A stretch of DNA of 12,625 bases from the NCBI GenBank assembly GCA_030606385.1, contig JAUWGN010000010.1, forward strand, positions 1 to 12,625, written 5' to 3'. The translations under genes were made by a program, and so were the position numbers. The notes under the pieces were generated by a model. That model ran no database searches, was not told where the DNA came from, and worked only from the letters and a program-made list of their open reading frames with translations. Positions 1 to 7,912 of this stretch are shown in pieces (positions within the stretch are counted from its first letter, which is position 1; each line of letters begins with the position of its first letter). The stretch is from Dehalococcoidia bacterium (GTDB lineage Bacteria; Chloroflexota; Dehalococcoidia; GIF9; AB-539-J10).

Positions 1-1165
1 ACATCACTCCCTTCACCATATCCTTCACTGCACTCACTTCACTCTCAGGCACTTCAAACAGTAACTCATCGTGAACTTGCAGCAACATTTTACTTCTTAG
101 ATTTCGCTTCTCAATCTCATGTTGTACATTAACCATGGCAATCTTAATGATGTCTGCAGAAGTCCCCTGTACTGGAGCATTTACAGCCATTCTTTCTGCA
201 GCCTCCCTCACCTGCCGATTCGGGGAATTAATTTCAGGTATGAACCTCCTTCTTCCCAGCAATGTTTGCACATAGCCCAGCTCCCTGGCTTGCTCTTTGG
301 TAGTTTCCAGATACTTCCTTACTCCAGGATACCGTTCAAAGTACGACGAGATAAATTGGGCTGCTTCTTCTCTGCTGAGTTCAGTTGCCTGTTCCAGTCC
401 ATAATCACTCATGCCATAAATAACGCCGAAATTGACTGTCTTAGCCATCCTCCGCATTTCTGGATTCACCTCATCCCGTGAGACGCCAAAGAGTTTACAT
501 GCGGTTGCAGCATGGATATCTTCATCATTAACAAAGGCAGAGACAAGCCCTGGATCATTAGAAAGATGTGCCAGCACTCTGAGGTCAATTTGGGAATAAT
601 CACCACTTAATAAATACGATCCCAGTGGGACAACAATGGCTCTCCTTATCATCCTACCCGCTTCCCACCTCACCGGGATATTTTGCAAATTTGGTTCACT
701 GGAAGAGAGCCGTCCTGTAGCGGTACCGGTTTGATTAAAACTGGTATGCACTCTACCTGTCTCAACGTTAATCAACGCTGGCAAGGCATCGGCATAAGTC
801 GACTTAAGTTTGCTAAGCTGACGATATTCCAGCACAAGGGCAATTATAGGATGGAGTCCCCTCAATGCCTCCAGAGTCGATGCTTGAGTGGAGTATCCTG
901 TCTTTGTCTTGCGAAGTTGAGTTAACCTGAGTTCCTCAAAAAGCACTCTGGCTAGCTGCTGAGGCGAATTTATATTGAATCTGTGCCCCACACAATCATA
1001 GATTTCCGCCTCTCGGTTTGCTATTTGCTCACCCAATTGAGCTGAAAGCTTGCCAAGTAAGTCAGCGTCTAAAGCAATGCCATTCCTCTCCATAACTACC
1101 AACACTGGAACCAGAGACATCTCCAGCCCATTAAAAAGCGTCCATAATTCTAGCTGCTTCAGTTC
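1..1165 (-). CDS. polA: DNA polymerase I, polymerase (Klenow-type) domain, C-terminal part, cut by window edge
   Basis: This is the family A polymerase domain, which extends DNA in repair and Okazaki-fragment maturation. Translation on the minus strand from 1165 stays open to the window edge in the same frame as the upstream half. Motifs seen are GRLSSSEPNLQNIPVR (about 672-715), motif A GDYSQIDLR (578-604), the O-helix RRMAKTVNFGVIYG, and motif C LLQVHDELLFEV near the left edge. About 20-30 C-terminal residues lie outside the window. Motif A has Asp where the family normally has the steric-gate Glu (DYSQIELR). An in-frame TAG at 1166-1168 separates this half from the 5'-nuclease half. If translated separately, the first in-frame ATG is at 1118-1120, but it lacks a well-spaced ribosome binding site because GGAG abuts the ATG. 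The frame has no other stop, so I see it as one gene with a single nonsense codon or a base-call error. Confidence 0.9.
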
Positions 1166-2674
1166 CTACTCCATATTATCCCTTAATTTCCTTACAGTCT
1201 CAATACTTACACAACTATATTCAGCTACTTGTTCTACTCCCAACGTGGCCAGCGAAGTTTGGTTCTTACCTGTCCCAACTAGCTCTTCAGTAGACATCGC
1301 TTCCACACCAAGTCTGTTAAAGGCAAGTGCTTTGAGTTCAAGATTTTTCTCACCAACGAGATGCGCAGCAATCATAACAGCGAAATTTAGATTTTCTAAC
1401 TTTACCCCGTGATTGGCTAACACCATCATATCACGCTTACCATCGTAACTAATTTTCCTTATTCGGGGATTCTCAACAATCGGTTTTAGCTCAGCGAGGA
1501 CTTGAGCCAAGGAAAGCTGCACTGGCTCAATTAAACCAGCGTGTCCTAAGGGTATGTAAAATGTCTCTCCAGAAGCTACCGATATCGTTATTCCTACCAA
1601 CTTTGCCGTCATAGCTTGCTTGCCTGCAGCTTCAACATGGATAGCGAAATCCGCTGCTTTCTCTAGCTGGTTGACAAGCTGATTAAAGACGCTCTCAGTA
1701 TTTACCACCTGATAATGGGCTGGAACCGAGACTTCGCTCCCAGCAACGACACCTTTCTCACCTATGTGTTGTGGAAGCCTGGGAACCAATTTGGTGAACT
1801 CGAGTTCACGAAAAAGATCCACGACCTCGTTTCGGTCATAAGTACTCACATGACAGCTTTCCCAAGCGAAGTCAACAGGAACATCCCTGACTATAGTGGT
1901 CAGTTCCCTGTTATTGAAAGCCCGAGGAAGATGCTCACTCAATACTGTGCGCAATTTCTCAGGCATCACTTCCCCAATATGAGTTTGTATTCCCTCCAGA
2001 TTACCAAATTGCTGTAGCAGTTTAGCAGCGGTTTTCTCTCCCACTCCCGGTACGCCGGGAATGTTATCGGAAGGGTCGCCAACCAGCGCTTTGAAATCAG
2101 GAATCTGGACTGGCTTTATTTCATACCTGCCCTGAACTGCCTGTTCGTCATAAAGGGTTGTATCGGCGAAAGCTCGCTTAGGAATAAGTGCCTTCACCCC
2201 AGGCGATATCACCTGAAGTAGATCATTATCACCGGTAACAATCACGACCTCGATTCCCTGCTCGTTTGCTTTCTTTGCCAGAGTTCCTAAAATATCGTCT
2301 GCTTCAAATCCATCGACTTCAAACGCGGGGATGTGGAGTGATTCCACAACCCGATGAACCAATTTTATTTGCCCTTTGAGTTCTTCCGGTATTTGAGGCC
2401 GCTGTGCCTTGTATTCCTCGAATTTCTTATGCCTGAATGTAGGGGTAGGACGGTCAAAAGCACAAGCCCAATAGGCGGGCTTGAATTCACCAGCTACTTT
2501 GAGCACTGTGTTGACAAAACCATAGACAGCATTTACCATCTCGCCTGTTTTAGATACGGTTAACGGAGGCAAGGCGTGAAAAGCACGATGCACTATGGAA
2601 TTGCCATCAAAAAGTAACAGTAAAGGCTTGCTTCCCTGAGCGAACTCCTTGCTTTTGGCGTTCACTTCATCCAT
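1166..2674 (-). CDS. polA: DNA polymerase I, 5'-nuclease and inactive proofreading domains, ends at in-frame TAG
   Basis: This 502-residue N-terminal half of Pol I should remove RNA primers and flaps. The 5'-nuclease domain (about residues 1-295) shows LLLLFDGNSIVHRAFHALPP, FEADDILGTL, GDNDLLQ and the helix-hairpin-helix region LVGDPSDNIPGVPGVGEKT. The following 3'-5' exonuclease-like domain has lost catalytic acidic residues. The ExoI position reads IHVEA instead of DTE, and the ExoIII region reads YSCVSIETV. This domain is therefore probably structural, as in Bacillus and Thermus Pol I. I chose ATG 2674, preceded by AGGTG at 5-nt spacing, because the nuclease domain begins soon after. The frame extends upstream to 2899, but that part is antisense to argF and unlike Pol I. 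The reading ends in RDNME, then TAG, then ELKQLELW, just where the polymerase domain should begin. Joined, the two halves give a normal Pol I of about 900 residues. Confidence 0.9.
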   Translation of the reverse strand: MDEVNAKSKEFAQGSKPLLLLFDGNSIVHRAFHALPPLTVSKTGEMVNAVYGFVNTVLKVAGEFKPAYWACAFDRPTPTFRHKKFEEYKAQRPQIPEELKGQIKLVHRVVESLHIPAFEVDGFEADDILGTLAKKANEQGIEVVIVTGDNDLLQVISPGVKALIPKRAFADTTLYDEQAVQGRYEIKPVQIPDFKALVGDPSDNIPGVPGVGEKTAAKLLQQFGNLEGIQTHIGEVMPEKLRTVLSEHLPRAFNNRELTTIVRDVPVDFAWESCHVSTYDRNEVVDLFRELEFTKLVPRLPQHIGEKGVVAGSEVSVPAHYQVVNTESVFNQLVNQLEKAADFAIHVEAAGKQAMTAKLVGITISVASGETFYIPLGHAGLIEPVQLSLAQVLAELKPIVENPRIRKISYDGKRDMMVLANHGVKLENLNFAVMIAAHLVGEKNLELKALAFNRLGVEAMSTEELVGTGKNQTSLATLGVEQVAEYSCVSIETVRKLRDNME

Positions 2675-2695
2675 TATAACACCTGGCAAGCGTGA

Positions 2696-2701
2696 TATAC
2701 T
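2696..2701 (+). promoter_or_regulatory. Possible -10 box for argF in the 49-bp polA/argF divergent gap
   Basis: TATACT lies 22 bp before the argF ATG at 2724, one mismatch from the sigma70 -10 consensus. No convincing -35 is seen at 16-18 bp. The whole divergent gap is 2675-2723, so promoters for polA and argF must overlap it or lie inside the opposite gene. Confidence 0.35.
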
Positions 2702-2723
2702 AAACTCCACTTTGAGGCCGATG

Positions 2724-3650
2724 ATGAAAAAGGATTTCCTTTCAGTATCTGACTTCAGCCCCCAAGAGATTGAACAAGTCATAGAGCAAGCTATGATTTT
2801 CAAAAAGGGAGATTCACCACATCTACTATCGGGAAGAATCTTAGCTCTCCTCTTTGAGAAGCCCTCCCTGCGCACCAGAGTAAGCTTTGAGATAGCCATG
2901 CAGCAGCTAGGTGGCTATGCTATCTATCTATCTCCCCAAGAAGTAGGATTAGGCAAGCGAGAATCAGTCCCCGATGTCGCTAAGGTACTCAGCCGTTACG
3001 TTGATTGTGTTACCGCTCGCACCTTCTCCCATGAGACATTGATTTCCCTGACCAAACATTCACAGGTGCCAGTAATCAACGCGCTCTCTGACCTGGAACA
3101 TCCCTGCCAGGCACTCTCCGATCTCCTCACCATTTACGAAAAGAAGGGGAGACTCGCTGGTTTAACTATGGCATTCGTCGGTGACGGCAATAATGTAGCT
3201 AACAGTCTCCTCCTTGCCACCTCGCTCACCGGCATGAGTTTTCATATCGCTTCGCCTTCAGGCTATCAAATCAACCAGGAAATATTAGGACAGGGCAGGA
3301 AATTTGCCTCTTCGTCCAGGAGTGAGATCAAGCTGTTCAGCAGCCCTGAAGAGGCTGTCACAAGCGCTGATATAGTATACACCGATGTTTGGACCAGCAT
3401 GGGACAGGACGCGGAAACAGATAAACGTCGTTTAGCATTTCACGATTATAAGGTGGATGAGAGGTTGTTATCCTTCGCCAAGCAAGATGTTCTATTCATG
3501 CACCCCCTGCCAGCTCATCACGGCGAAGAAATTTCCCCAGGATTATTGGATGACCCAAGGTCAGTGGTCTTTGACCAGGCAGAAAACAGACTTCACCTAC
3601 AAAAAGCACTGTTAGCCAAAATCCTTTTACAGACTGAATCAAGTGGGTAA
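2724..3650 (+). CDS. argF: Ornithine carbamoyltransferase
   Basis: This cytosolic enzyme makes citrulline from ornithine and carbamoyl phosphate in arginine synthesis. It has 308 residues, normal for the family. The carbamoyl-phosphate loop SLRTR is at 48-52 and HPCQ at 126-129. The SMG loop characteristic of ornithine rather than aspartate enzymes (DVWTSMG) is at 221-227. The C-terminal signature reads HPLPAHHGEE at 260-269, where most ornithine enzymes have HCLPAHRGEE. The usual ornithine-contacting Cys is thus Pro and the following Arg is His. Tandem ATGs occur at 2721 and 2724. GAGG at 2714-2717 is 6 nt from the second and only 3 nt from the first, so I start at 2724. The reading frame opens at 2649, but that extension lies over the start of polA and has no family similarity. 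It is first in a run with der, plsY and gpsA, and der starts 7 bp after its stop. Confidence 0.92.
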   Translation: MKKDFLSVSDFSPQEIEQVIEQAMIFKKGDSPHLLSGRILALLFEKPSLRTRVSFEIAMQQLGGYAIYLSPQEVGLGKRESVPDVAKVLSRYVDCVTARTFSHETLISLTKHSQVPVINALSDLEHPCQALSDLLTIYEKKGRLAGLTMAFVGDGNNVANSLLLATSLTGMSFHIASPSGYQINQEILGQGRKFASSSRSEIKLFSSPEEAVTSADIVYTDVWTSMGQDAETDKRRLAFHDYKVDERLLSFAKQDVLFMHPLPAHHGEEISPGLLDDPRSVVFDQAENRLHLQKALLAKILLQTESSG

Positions 3651-3657
3651 CAGGTAA

Positions 3658-4998
3658 ATGGCGGAACCAGTTGTCGCAATTGTAGGACGACCTAACGTAG
3701 GTAAGTCAACCCTGCTTAACCGTCTGGCAGGGAGACGCCTTGTCGTCATCAGTGATTCCCCTGGAACTACCAGAGACCGAATATTTACGTCCATCACCTG
3801 GCAGGGGCAGGAACTGACTGTAGTTGATAGCGGTGGATGGCAATTAGAGCCTCCCTCTTTATTGCAACAAAAAGTCAAGCAACAAGTTGAAGCAGCTATC
3901 ACTCAGGCAGATGTCATCATCTTCATGGTAGACGCTAAAGACGGCGTCATTGCTGCTGATGAAGAACTAGCTGATATGCTACGCACACTTAACAAACCGA
4001 AAGTGCTGGCAGTAAATAAGATTGACTTAGAACAGCAAACAAACAAGGTAGTCGATTTCTACCGCCTAGGTATGGGCACACCATTAGCTATCAGCGCCTA
4101 TCATAATCGAGGGATAGATAAGTTAATGAACACCGTGTTGGCCCTTGTCCCTTCAGTAAGTATTTCCATTACACAGACAGAAGATGTGAAATTAGCCATC
4201 GTGGGACGCCCTAATACGGGCAAATCAACTTTGTTAAATGCCTTGATTGGCACCGAAAGGGCTATCGTTCATGAAGCACCAGGGACAACTCGTGATGCTA
4301 TCGACACCGTGGTTAATTGGAATAACAGGAACATCTTGCTTATTGATACTGCGGGGATCAAACGAAGAGGCCGTGTAGATGCTGGAATTGATTACTACAG
4401 CTTGATTCGTGCCATTCAAGCAATTAACCGATGCGATGTGGCTCTGCTGCTGCTCGACGCAACTGAATTTATTACTGCTCAGGATTTACATATTGCTAGT
4501 TATATCCTGGGAGCAGGCAAAGGAATAGTGTTTTTAGTCAATAAATGGGATATCATCCCACAAGTACAGAAAAGGGAATTCAAACAACTCCTAGAAAAAA
4601 GGATCAGATTTATGTATTATATACCTATGCTTTACCTCTCAGCTAAGACAGGAGAGGGTTTAGGGCGTGTTTTGCCTCTAGCCTGTCAAGTATGGCAGGA
4701 AAGGCAGAAGCGTTTATCAGACTCAGCAGTCAACAAAGCCATCCAAGAAGCAGTGGATATCCACTTACCTCCACGAGTAGGTACAAAACGGTTGCAAATT
4801 ATGCGTGCTTATCAAGATGAATCGAAACCAGCAAACTTTGTTTTGCAGGTCAACGACCCCAAGTTGATTCCCCCCCCATACCAGAGGTATTTAGAAAAGA
4901 AGCTCCGTTCGAAGTTTGGCTTCCGTGGCGTGCCATTACAGCTAAATTTCACCAAATTTAGTCACAAAAGCAGTAGAAAGATAAAGGTGGCAAAGTGA
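3658..4998 (+). CDS. der: Ribosome-assembly GTPase Der (EngA)
   Basis: This double-GTPase is needed for maturation of the 50S ribosomal subunit. It has 446 residues, the usual size. The first G domain has GRPNVGKS (10-17), the TTRD switch (37-40), DSGGW (57-61) and NKID (120-123). The second has GRPNTGKS (183-190), DTAGI (230-234), NKWD (295-298) and SAKTGEG. A KH-like C-terminal domain follows, with VGTKRLQIMRAYQ and IPPPYQRYLEKKLRSKFGF. G3 of the first domain is DSGG rather than the common DTGG, which is a mild change. The start ATG at 3658 is 7 bp after the argF stop. An AGGT at 3652 is close to it, so the ribosome binding site is weak. Its TGA overlaps the GTG start of plsY, suggesting translational coupling. 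A run of eight C (4870-4877) falls in the KH region without breaking the frame. Confidence 0.96.
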   Translation: MAEPVVAIVGRPNVGKSTLLNRLAGRRLVVISDSPGTTRDRIFTSITWQGQELTVVDSGGWQLEPPSLLQQKVKQQVEAAITQADVIIFMVDAKDGVIAADEELADMLRTLNKPKVLAVNKIDLEQQTNKVVDFYRLGMGTPLAISAYHNRGIDKLMNTVLALVPSVSISITQTEDVKLAIVGRPNTGKSTLLNALIGTERAIVHEAPGTTRDAIDTVVNWNNRNILLIDTAGIKRRGRVDAGIDYYSLIRAIQAINRCDVALLLLDATEFITAQDLHIASYILGAGKGIVFLVNKWDIIPQVQKREFKQLLEKRIRFMYYIPMLYLSAKTGEGLGRVLPLACQVWQERQKRLSDSAVNKAIQEAVDIHLPPRVGTKRLQIMRAYQDESKPANFVLQVNDPKLIPPPYQRYLEKKLRSKFGFRGVPLQLNFTKFSHKSSRKIKVAK

Positions 4999-5657
4999 TA
5001 ATCGCTGAGTTTGTTGCTGTAATAATCATCGCTTATTTGCTTGGCTCCATCCCCTTCGGGCTGATAATTGGCAAGGTATCTAAGGGCATTGATATCACAA
5101 AATACGGCAGTGGCAAGACTGGTGGTACTAACGTGATGCGTGCCGCAGGAACAAAAGCGGGCATTTTAACCATAGCCCTTGATATCGGCAAAGCTGCTGG
5201 AGCGGTCCTTCTAGCTACAGTAATTGTTGCCCCAGGCGTGCTGAGTATCGGTGGAGTAAACCTCTACTATTGGCAGGTAGCCCAAGTTTTAGCCGGGCTT
5301 GCAGTGCTGGCAGGACATAACTGGCCCATATTCTCGAAGTTTAAAGGGGGTAGGGGAGTAGCCGCCTTCTTCGGAACATTATTGCCCATCTTCCCCCCTG
5401 CAGCTATATTTGGTGGCGAGGTTCTAGCTGTGACCGCATTGAACAGCCGCTATATGTCATTAGCCTCAATAATCGCACTTATTGCTACATGGTGTCTATT
5501 GGTACCCATGACCATTGCCTATAATCTCGCCCCTATTTACCTCGCTTACAGCCTGGCAGCTACAGCCCTGATTATCTATCAACATCGTGGGAACATAAGA
5601 CGGCTACAGCAGGGTACAGAGCCGCGGCTGGGTGAAAAAGGCCAGCAAATAAGCTAG
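4995..5657 (+). CDS. plsY: Acyl-phosphate:glycerol-3-phosphate acyltransferase PlsY
   Basis: This integral membrane enzyme transfers an acyl group from acyl phosphate to glycerol-3-phosphate, the first committed acylation in phospholipid synthesis. It has 220 residues with about five to six hydrophobic segments, starting at residue 3. The three family motifs are present. They are YLLGSIPFG followed by GSGKTGGTN near residues 38-46, GHNWPIFSKFKGGRGVA near 114-130, and HRGNIRRLQQGTEPRLG near the C terminus. The second half of the first motif is GSGKTGGTN where GSGNIGATN is usual. The start is GTG at 4995, overlapping the der TGA by 4 bp. AAGGTGG at 4984-4990 sits 4 nt upstream. The next gene, gpsA, makes this enzyme's substrate, so the pair forms a metabolic unit. 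Confidence 0.95.
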   Translation: MIIAEFVAVIIIAYLLGSIPFGLIIGKVSKGIDITKYGSGKTGGTNVMRAAGTKAGILTIALDIGKAAGAVLLATVIVAPGVLSIGGVNLYYWQVAQVLAGLAVLAGHNWPIFSKFKGGRGVAAFFGTLLPIFPPAAIFGGEVLAVTALNSRYMSLASIIALIATWCLLVPMTIAYNLAPIYLAYSLAATALIIYQHRGNIRRLQQGTEPRLGEKGQQIS

Positions 5658-5664
5658 CCAAACT

Positions 5665-6618
5665 ATGCCTAAAGCCACCATCATAGGTAATACTACCTGG
5701 GGCAATACTCTAGGAACTTTGTTAAGCAACAACGGCGTAACAGTAACGCTGTGGGCAAGAAGCGAAGGCGAAGCTGAGCAGTTAAACCACGAGAAACATG
5801 GCTATGCTTCCACAAGTGACATTGCAGAAGCCACCGACGGAACTGAGCTGGTAATACTGGCAGTTCCTTCCCAGAAATTCAGGGAAAACATCACCCAGAT
5901 TAAACATCATCTGAACAGCAGAACGATATTGATGAGCGCCGCTAAAGGATTGGAGGTAGATAGCGGCAAAAGAATGTCCCAGATAATCGAGGAAGAAGTT
6001 CCTTCCCTGAAAAAGCAGATCTGCGTTCTCTCCGGTCCCAACCTGGCAAAGGAAATTGCTCAGGGACTGCCGGCCGCTTCAGTAATTGCTGCTCAAGACA
6101 TCATCACTGCCAAAAAGGCGAAGGATTTGCTCCGATCACCCCGATTCCTCATATTTACCACTGATGACGTTGCTGGTGTAGAGCTAAGCGGAGCATTGAA
6201 AAACATTATTGCTCTGGGCGCCGGAATGATCGATGGATTAGGACTAGGCGATAACGCCAAGGCTGCTTTTGTTGCTTTGAGCTGGAATGAGGTTGTTTCC
6301 CTGGGATTAGCCTTAGGAGCTAAGAAGGACACATTTTATGGGCTAGCTGGTTTGGGTGATTTAATAGCTACCTGCGTTAGCACTTTAAGTCGCAATCATT
6401 ATGTAGGTTATCACTTAGCTCAGGGACGTTCCCTGGCTGAGATATCCACCTCCATGCCACAAATTGCTGAAGGGGTGACCACCACCTTAGCAGTTCATCA
6501 GCTAACCAAGAAACTCAGCCTGGAAGCCCCGATAGCAGAAATTATCCATGACATTCTGTTCCAGAACAAGCCGGCAACTGAGCTAATTGCAAGCTTCAGC
6601 AAAATAATAAAAGACTAG
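5665..6618 (+). CDS. gpsA: NAD(P)-dependent glycerol-3-phosphate dehydrogenase
   Basis: This enzyme reduces dihydroxyacetone phosphate to glycerol-3-phosphate, which PlsY then acylates. It has 317 residues, a little short of the usual 330-340. The shortening lies around residues 40-60, where NHEKHGYASTSDI replaces the longer segment normally between two Rossmann strands. Recognisable elements are AAKGLE (92-97), SGPNLAKEI (123-131), the catalytic-lysine region SGALKNIIALGAGM (K179), GLGLGDNAKAA (191-201), and GLAGLGDLIATC followed by SRN. The dinucleotide loop reads IIGNTTWGNTLG at residues 6-17, departing from the usual GAGSWGTA. I believe some Dehalococcoidia share a T-rich loop here, but could not check this. 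The start ATG at 5665 follows the plsY stop by 7 bp with only a weak ribosome binding site, consistent with coupling. Its TAG stop overlaps the convergent helix-turn-helix remnant on the other strand. Confidence 0.93.
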   Translation: MPKATIIGNTTWGNTLGTLLSNNGVTVTLWARSEGEAEQLNHEKHGYASTSDIAEATDGTELVILAVPSQKFRENITQIKHHLNSRTILMSAAKGLEVDSGKRMSQIIEEEVPSLKKQICVLSGPNLAKEIAQGLPAASVIAAQDIITAKKAKDLLRSPRFLIFTTDDVAGVELSGALKNIIALGAGMIDGLGLGDNAKAAFVALSWNEVVSLGLALGAKKDTFYGLAGLGDLIATCVSTLSRNHYVGYHLAQGRSLAEISTSMPQIAEGVTTTLAVHQLTKKLSLEAPIAEIIHDILFQNKPATELIASFSKIIKD

Positions 6619-6754
6619 CCAGGTATTCCATCAGCTTTCTTCTTAATTTCAGCAATCCCTTGGTGCAATTCTACAAACCTCCAGCTTTATTTATCTGGTT
6701 GACCTCTTTATTCAATCTATCTATTCCCTCTTCAGTAAACGGGCTCCACTTTGA
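6615..6754 (-). pseudogene. 3' remnant of a second MerR-like helix-turn-helix gene (copy A)
   Basis: This minus-strand piece encodes KWSPFTEEGIDRLNKEVNQ followed by INKAGGL and TAG (6671-6673). It matches the C-terminal third of the helix-turn-helix protein at 8346-8561 (GWRLFTRDEIDGLKREVNQ then INKAGGL). The N-terminal helix-turn-helix is missing: upstream, the DNA belongs to pilT. Its 5' part overlaps the last 34 bp of pilT in another frame. After the TAG, a second frame (FVELHQGIAEIKKKADGIPG) stays open to a TAG at 6615-6617, which overlaps the gpsA stop. I read it as a truncated duplicate left by recombination; it has no start of its own. Confidence 0.7.
6639..6707. repeat. Direct repeat, left copy
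   Basis: Positions 6639-6707 match 8314-8382 at a constant offset of 1675 bp. The stretch 6661-6707 (47 bp) is identical to 8336-8382, and 6639-6655 (17 bp) is identical to 8314-8330, with four mismatches in the 5 bp between. Weaker similarity continues to about 6754. Both copies have the same orientation and flank the response regulator and pilT, so homologous recombination could delete that pair. Confidence 0.9.
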
Positions 6755-7800
6755 AGTAGTTGCTGCAATCCTATCGGGCCGCTGATTTGCATCATGGCTT
6801 CTTCTTGGGAAACTATGTTCCTCTTTACCAGGTCGGTCACCGCCTGTTCCATAGTCTGCATGCCGGCTCCGGTAGACATTTCGATACAAGGGGTTATTTC
6901 GAAGAGCTTCTCCTCACGGATGAGTGTCCTGATCACGCTGTTAGCAATCATAATTTCAAAAGCAGCTATTCGTCCTCCCCCAATACAGGATAAGAGCCTC
7001 TGCGATAATACCGCCTCCAATACCTGTGACAACTGTAGCCTGATTTGCCGTTGCTGCATTGCTGGGAATACATCAACTAAACGATCAACAGTCTGAGCAG
7101 CGTTGATCGTATGTAGTGTGCCAAGCACCAGGTGCCCCGTCTCGGCCGCTGTGATGGCTGTAGTTATCGTGGATAAGTCACGCATCTCTCCGATGACAAT
7201 TACATCCGGGTCGTGCCGGAGGGCGTGTATTAATGCTGTGGAAAAGGACCTGGTGTCTGTCCCTAACTCCCGCTGATGTATGATACATTTTCGGTCGCGG
7301 AATAAGTATTCAATCGGGTCTTCAATGGTAATGATATTCCGCATCTTATTTTCATTGAGATAATTGACCATCGCTGCCAGGGTAGTCGACTTGCCACTGC
7401 CAGAAGGGCCAGTAACCAAGATAAGCCCGTTTGGCTGGAGAATAAGCTCCTTACAAATTTGAGGCAGTTCTAATTCATCAATGGAAGGAGCTTTAATTGA
7501 GACGAGCCGGAAGGCCAAGCTCACTGTGCCTCTTTGCCGCAGTGCGCTAACTCGGAATCGAGCTAAGCCAGGAATAGAGTAAGCAAAATCTAGCTCACGT
7601 TCTCTAACGAAAGCATCCCTCTGCTCTTGAATAGTAACTTGTTCAAATACGAATTCGATATCTTCAACTGTAAGTGGTGGCAAATCTTCTTGAAGGATAA
7701 GCATACCATCAATGCGTAGCACCGGTGGACTTGGCACCTTGAGATGCAAATCGGTGGCACTTTTGTCTACCATTAGTTTTAGGAGTTCATCCATTTGCAT
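6721..7800 (-). CDS. pilT: Type IV pilus retraction ATPase PilT
   Basis: This hexameric secretion ATPase of the PilT/VirB11 family would depolymerise type IV pili and drive twitching from the cytoplasmic face of the pilus base. It has 359 residues. An N-terminal PAS-like domain (1-100, with DLHLKVPSPPVLRIDG) precedes the ATPase core. The core has Walker A GPSGSGKS (131-138), the Asp box IEDPIEY (159-165), Walker B VIVIGEMRD (200-208), and the His box with GHLVLGTLHT (222-231). The C-terminal region VIRTLIREEKLFEI resembles the AIRNLIRE motif of PilT. The start ATG at 7800 follows GGGG at about 7-nt spacing; a second ATG lies 6 nt further in. The last residues (QSGARLLKRE) are read out of frame from the duplicated helix-turn-helix remnant, so the native C terminus was probably replaced. 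No other pilus gene is in the window. A CheY-like regulator lies 112 bp upstream on the same strand. Confidence 0.92.
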   Translation of the reverse strand: MQMDELLKLMVDKSATDLHLKVPSPPVLRIDGMLILQEDLPPLTVEDIEFVFEQVTIQEQRDAFVRERELDFAYSIPGLARFRVSALRQRGTVSLAFRLVSIKAPSIDELELPQICKELILQPNGLILVTGPSGSGKSTTLAAMVNYLNENKMRNIITIEDPIEYLFRDRKCIIHQRELGTDTRSFSTALIHALRHDPDVIVIGEMRDLSTITTAITAAETGHLVLGTLHTINAAQTVDRLVDVFPAMQQRQIRLQLSQVLEAVLSQRLLSCIGGGRIAAFEIMIANSVIRTLIREEKLFEITPCIEMSTGAGMQTMEQAVTDLVKRNIVSQEEAMMQISGPIGLQQLLQSGARLLKRE

Positions 7801-7912
7801 TCTATTACCCCTGCAGTTTTAACAACCCTCAACTTTGAGCTAATCTGAGAGCTCTTAGAGCCTGGATGCGATGACATCAAGCAAGAGTCTGAATTCATAT
7901 ATGGGACTCATC
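7801..7912 (-). other. 112-bp spacer between response regulator and pilT
   Basis: No gene is seen here. An imperfect palindrome around GAGAGCTCTTAG (about 7847-7858) is too short, and lacks a T tract, to call a terminator. A GC-rich CAGGGG just before the pilT start acts as its ribosome binding site. The pair could be co-transcribed, or pilT could have its own weak promoter. Confidence 0.4.

Noticed and set aside
1166..1168. Genome-wide reassignment of TAG to an amino acid to explain the polA stop
   Set aside because: TAG is the natural terminator of at least seven genes in this window, each at the expected protein length.
2673..2678. TATAAT on the minus strand at the polA start as its promoter
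   Set aside because: It overlaps the ATG itself, so transcription would begin inside the gene, and no -35 is present.
2649..2723. Upstream start for argF at 2649
   Set aside because: It overlaps the polA start, lacks a ribosome binding site and adds residues not seen in the family.
2675..2899. N-terminal extension of polA to the first in-frame ATG at 2899
   Set aside because: The extra 75 residues are antisense to argF and unlike any Pol I; ATG 2674 gives the canonical N terminus.
4870..4877. Run of eight C in der as a phase-variation switch
   Set aside because: The frame is intact and the run encodes conserved KH-region prolines; variation in this probably essential GTPase is unlikely.
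6682..6699. CCAG...CTGG hairpin as a bidirectional terminator between gpsA and pilT
   Set aside because: Only four paired bases with a mismatched extension and no T tract; it is part of the repeated HTH coding sequence.
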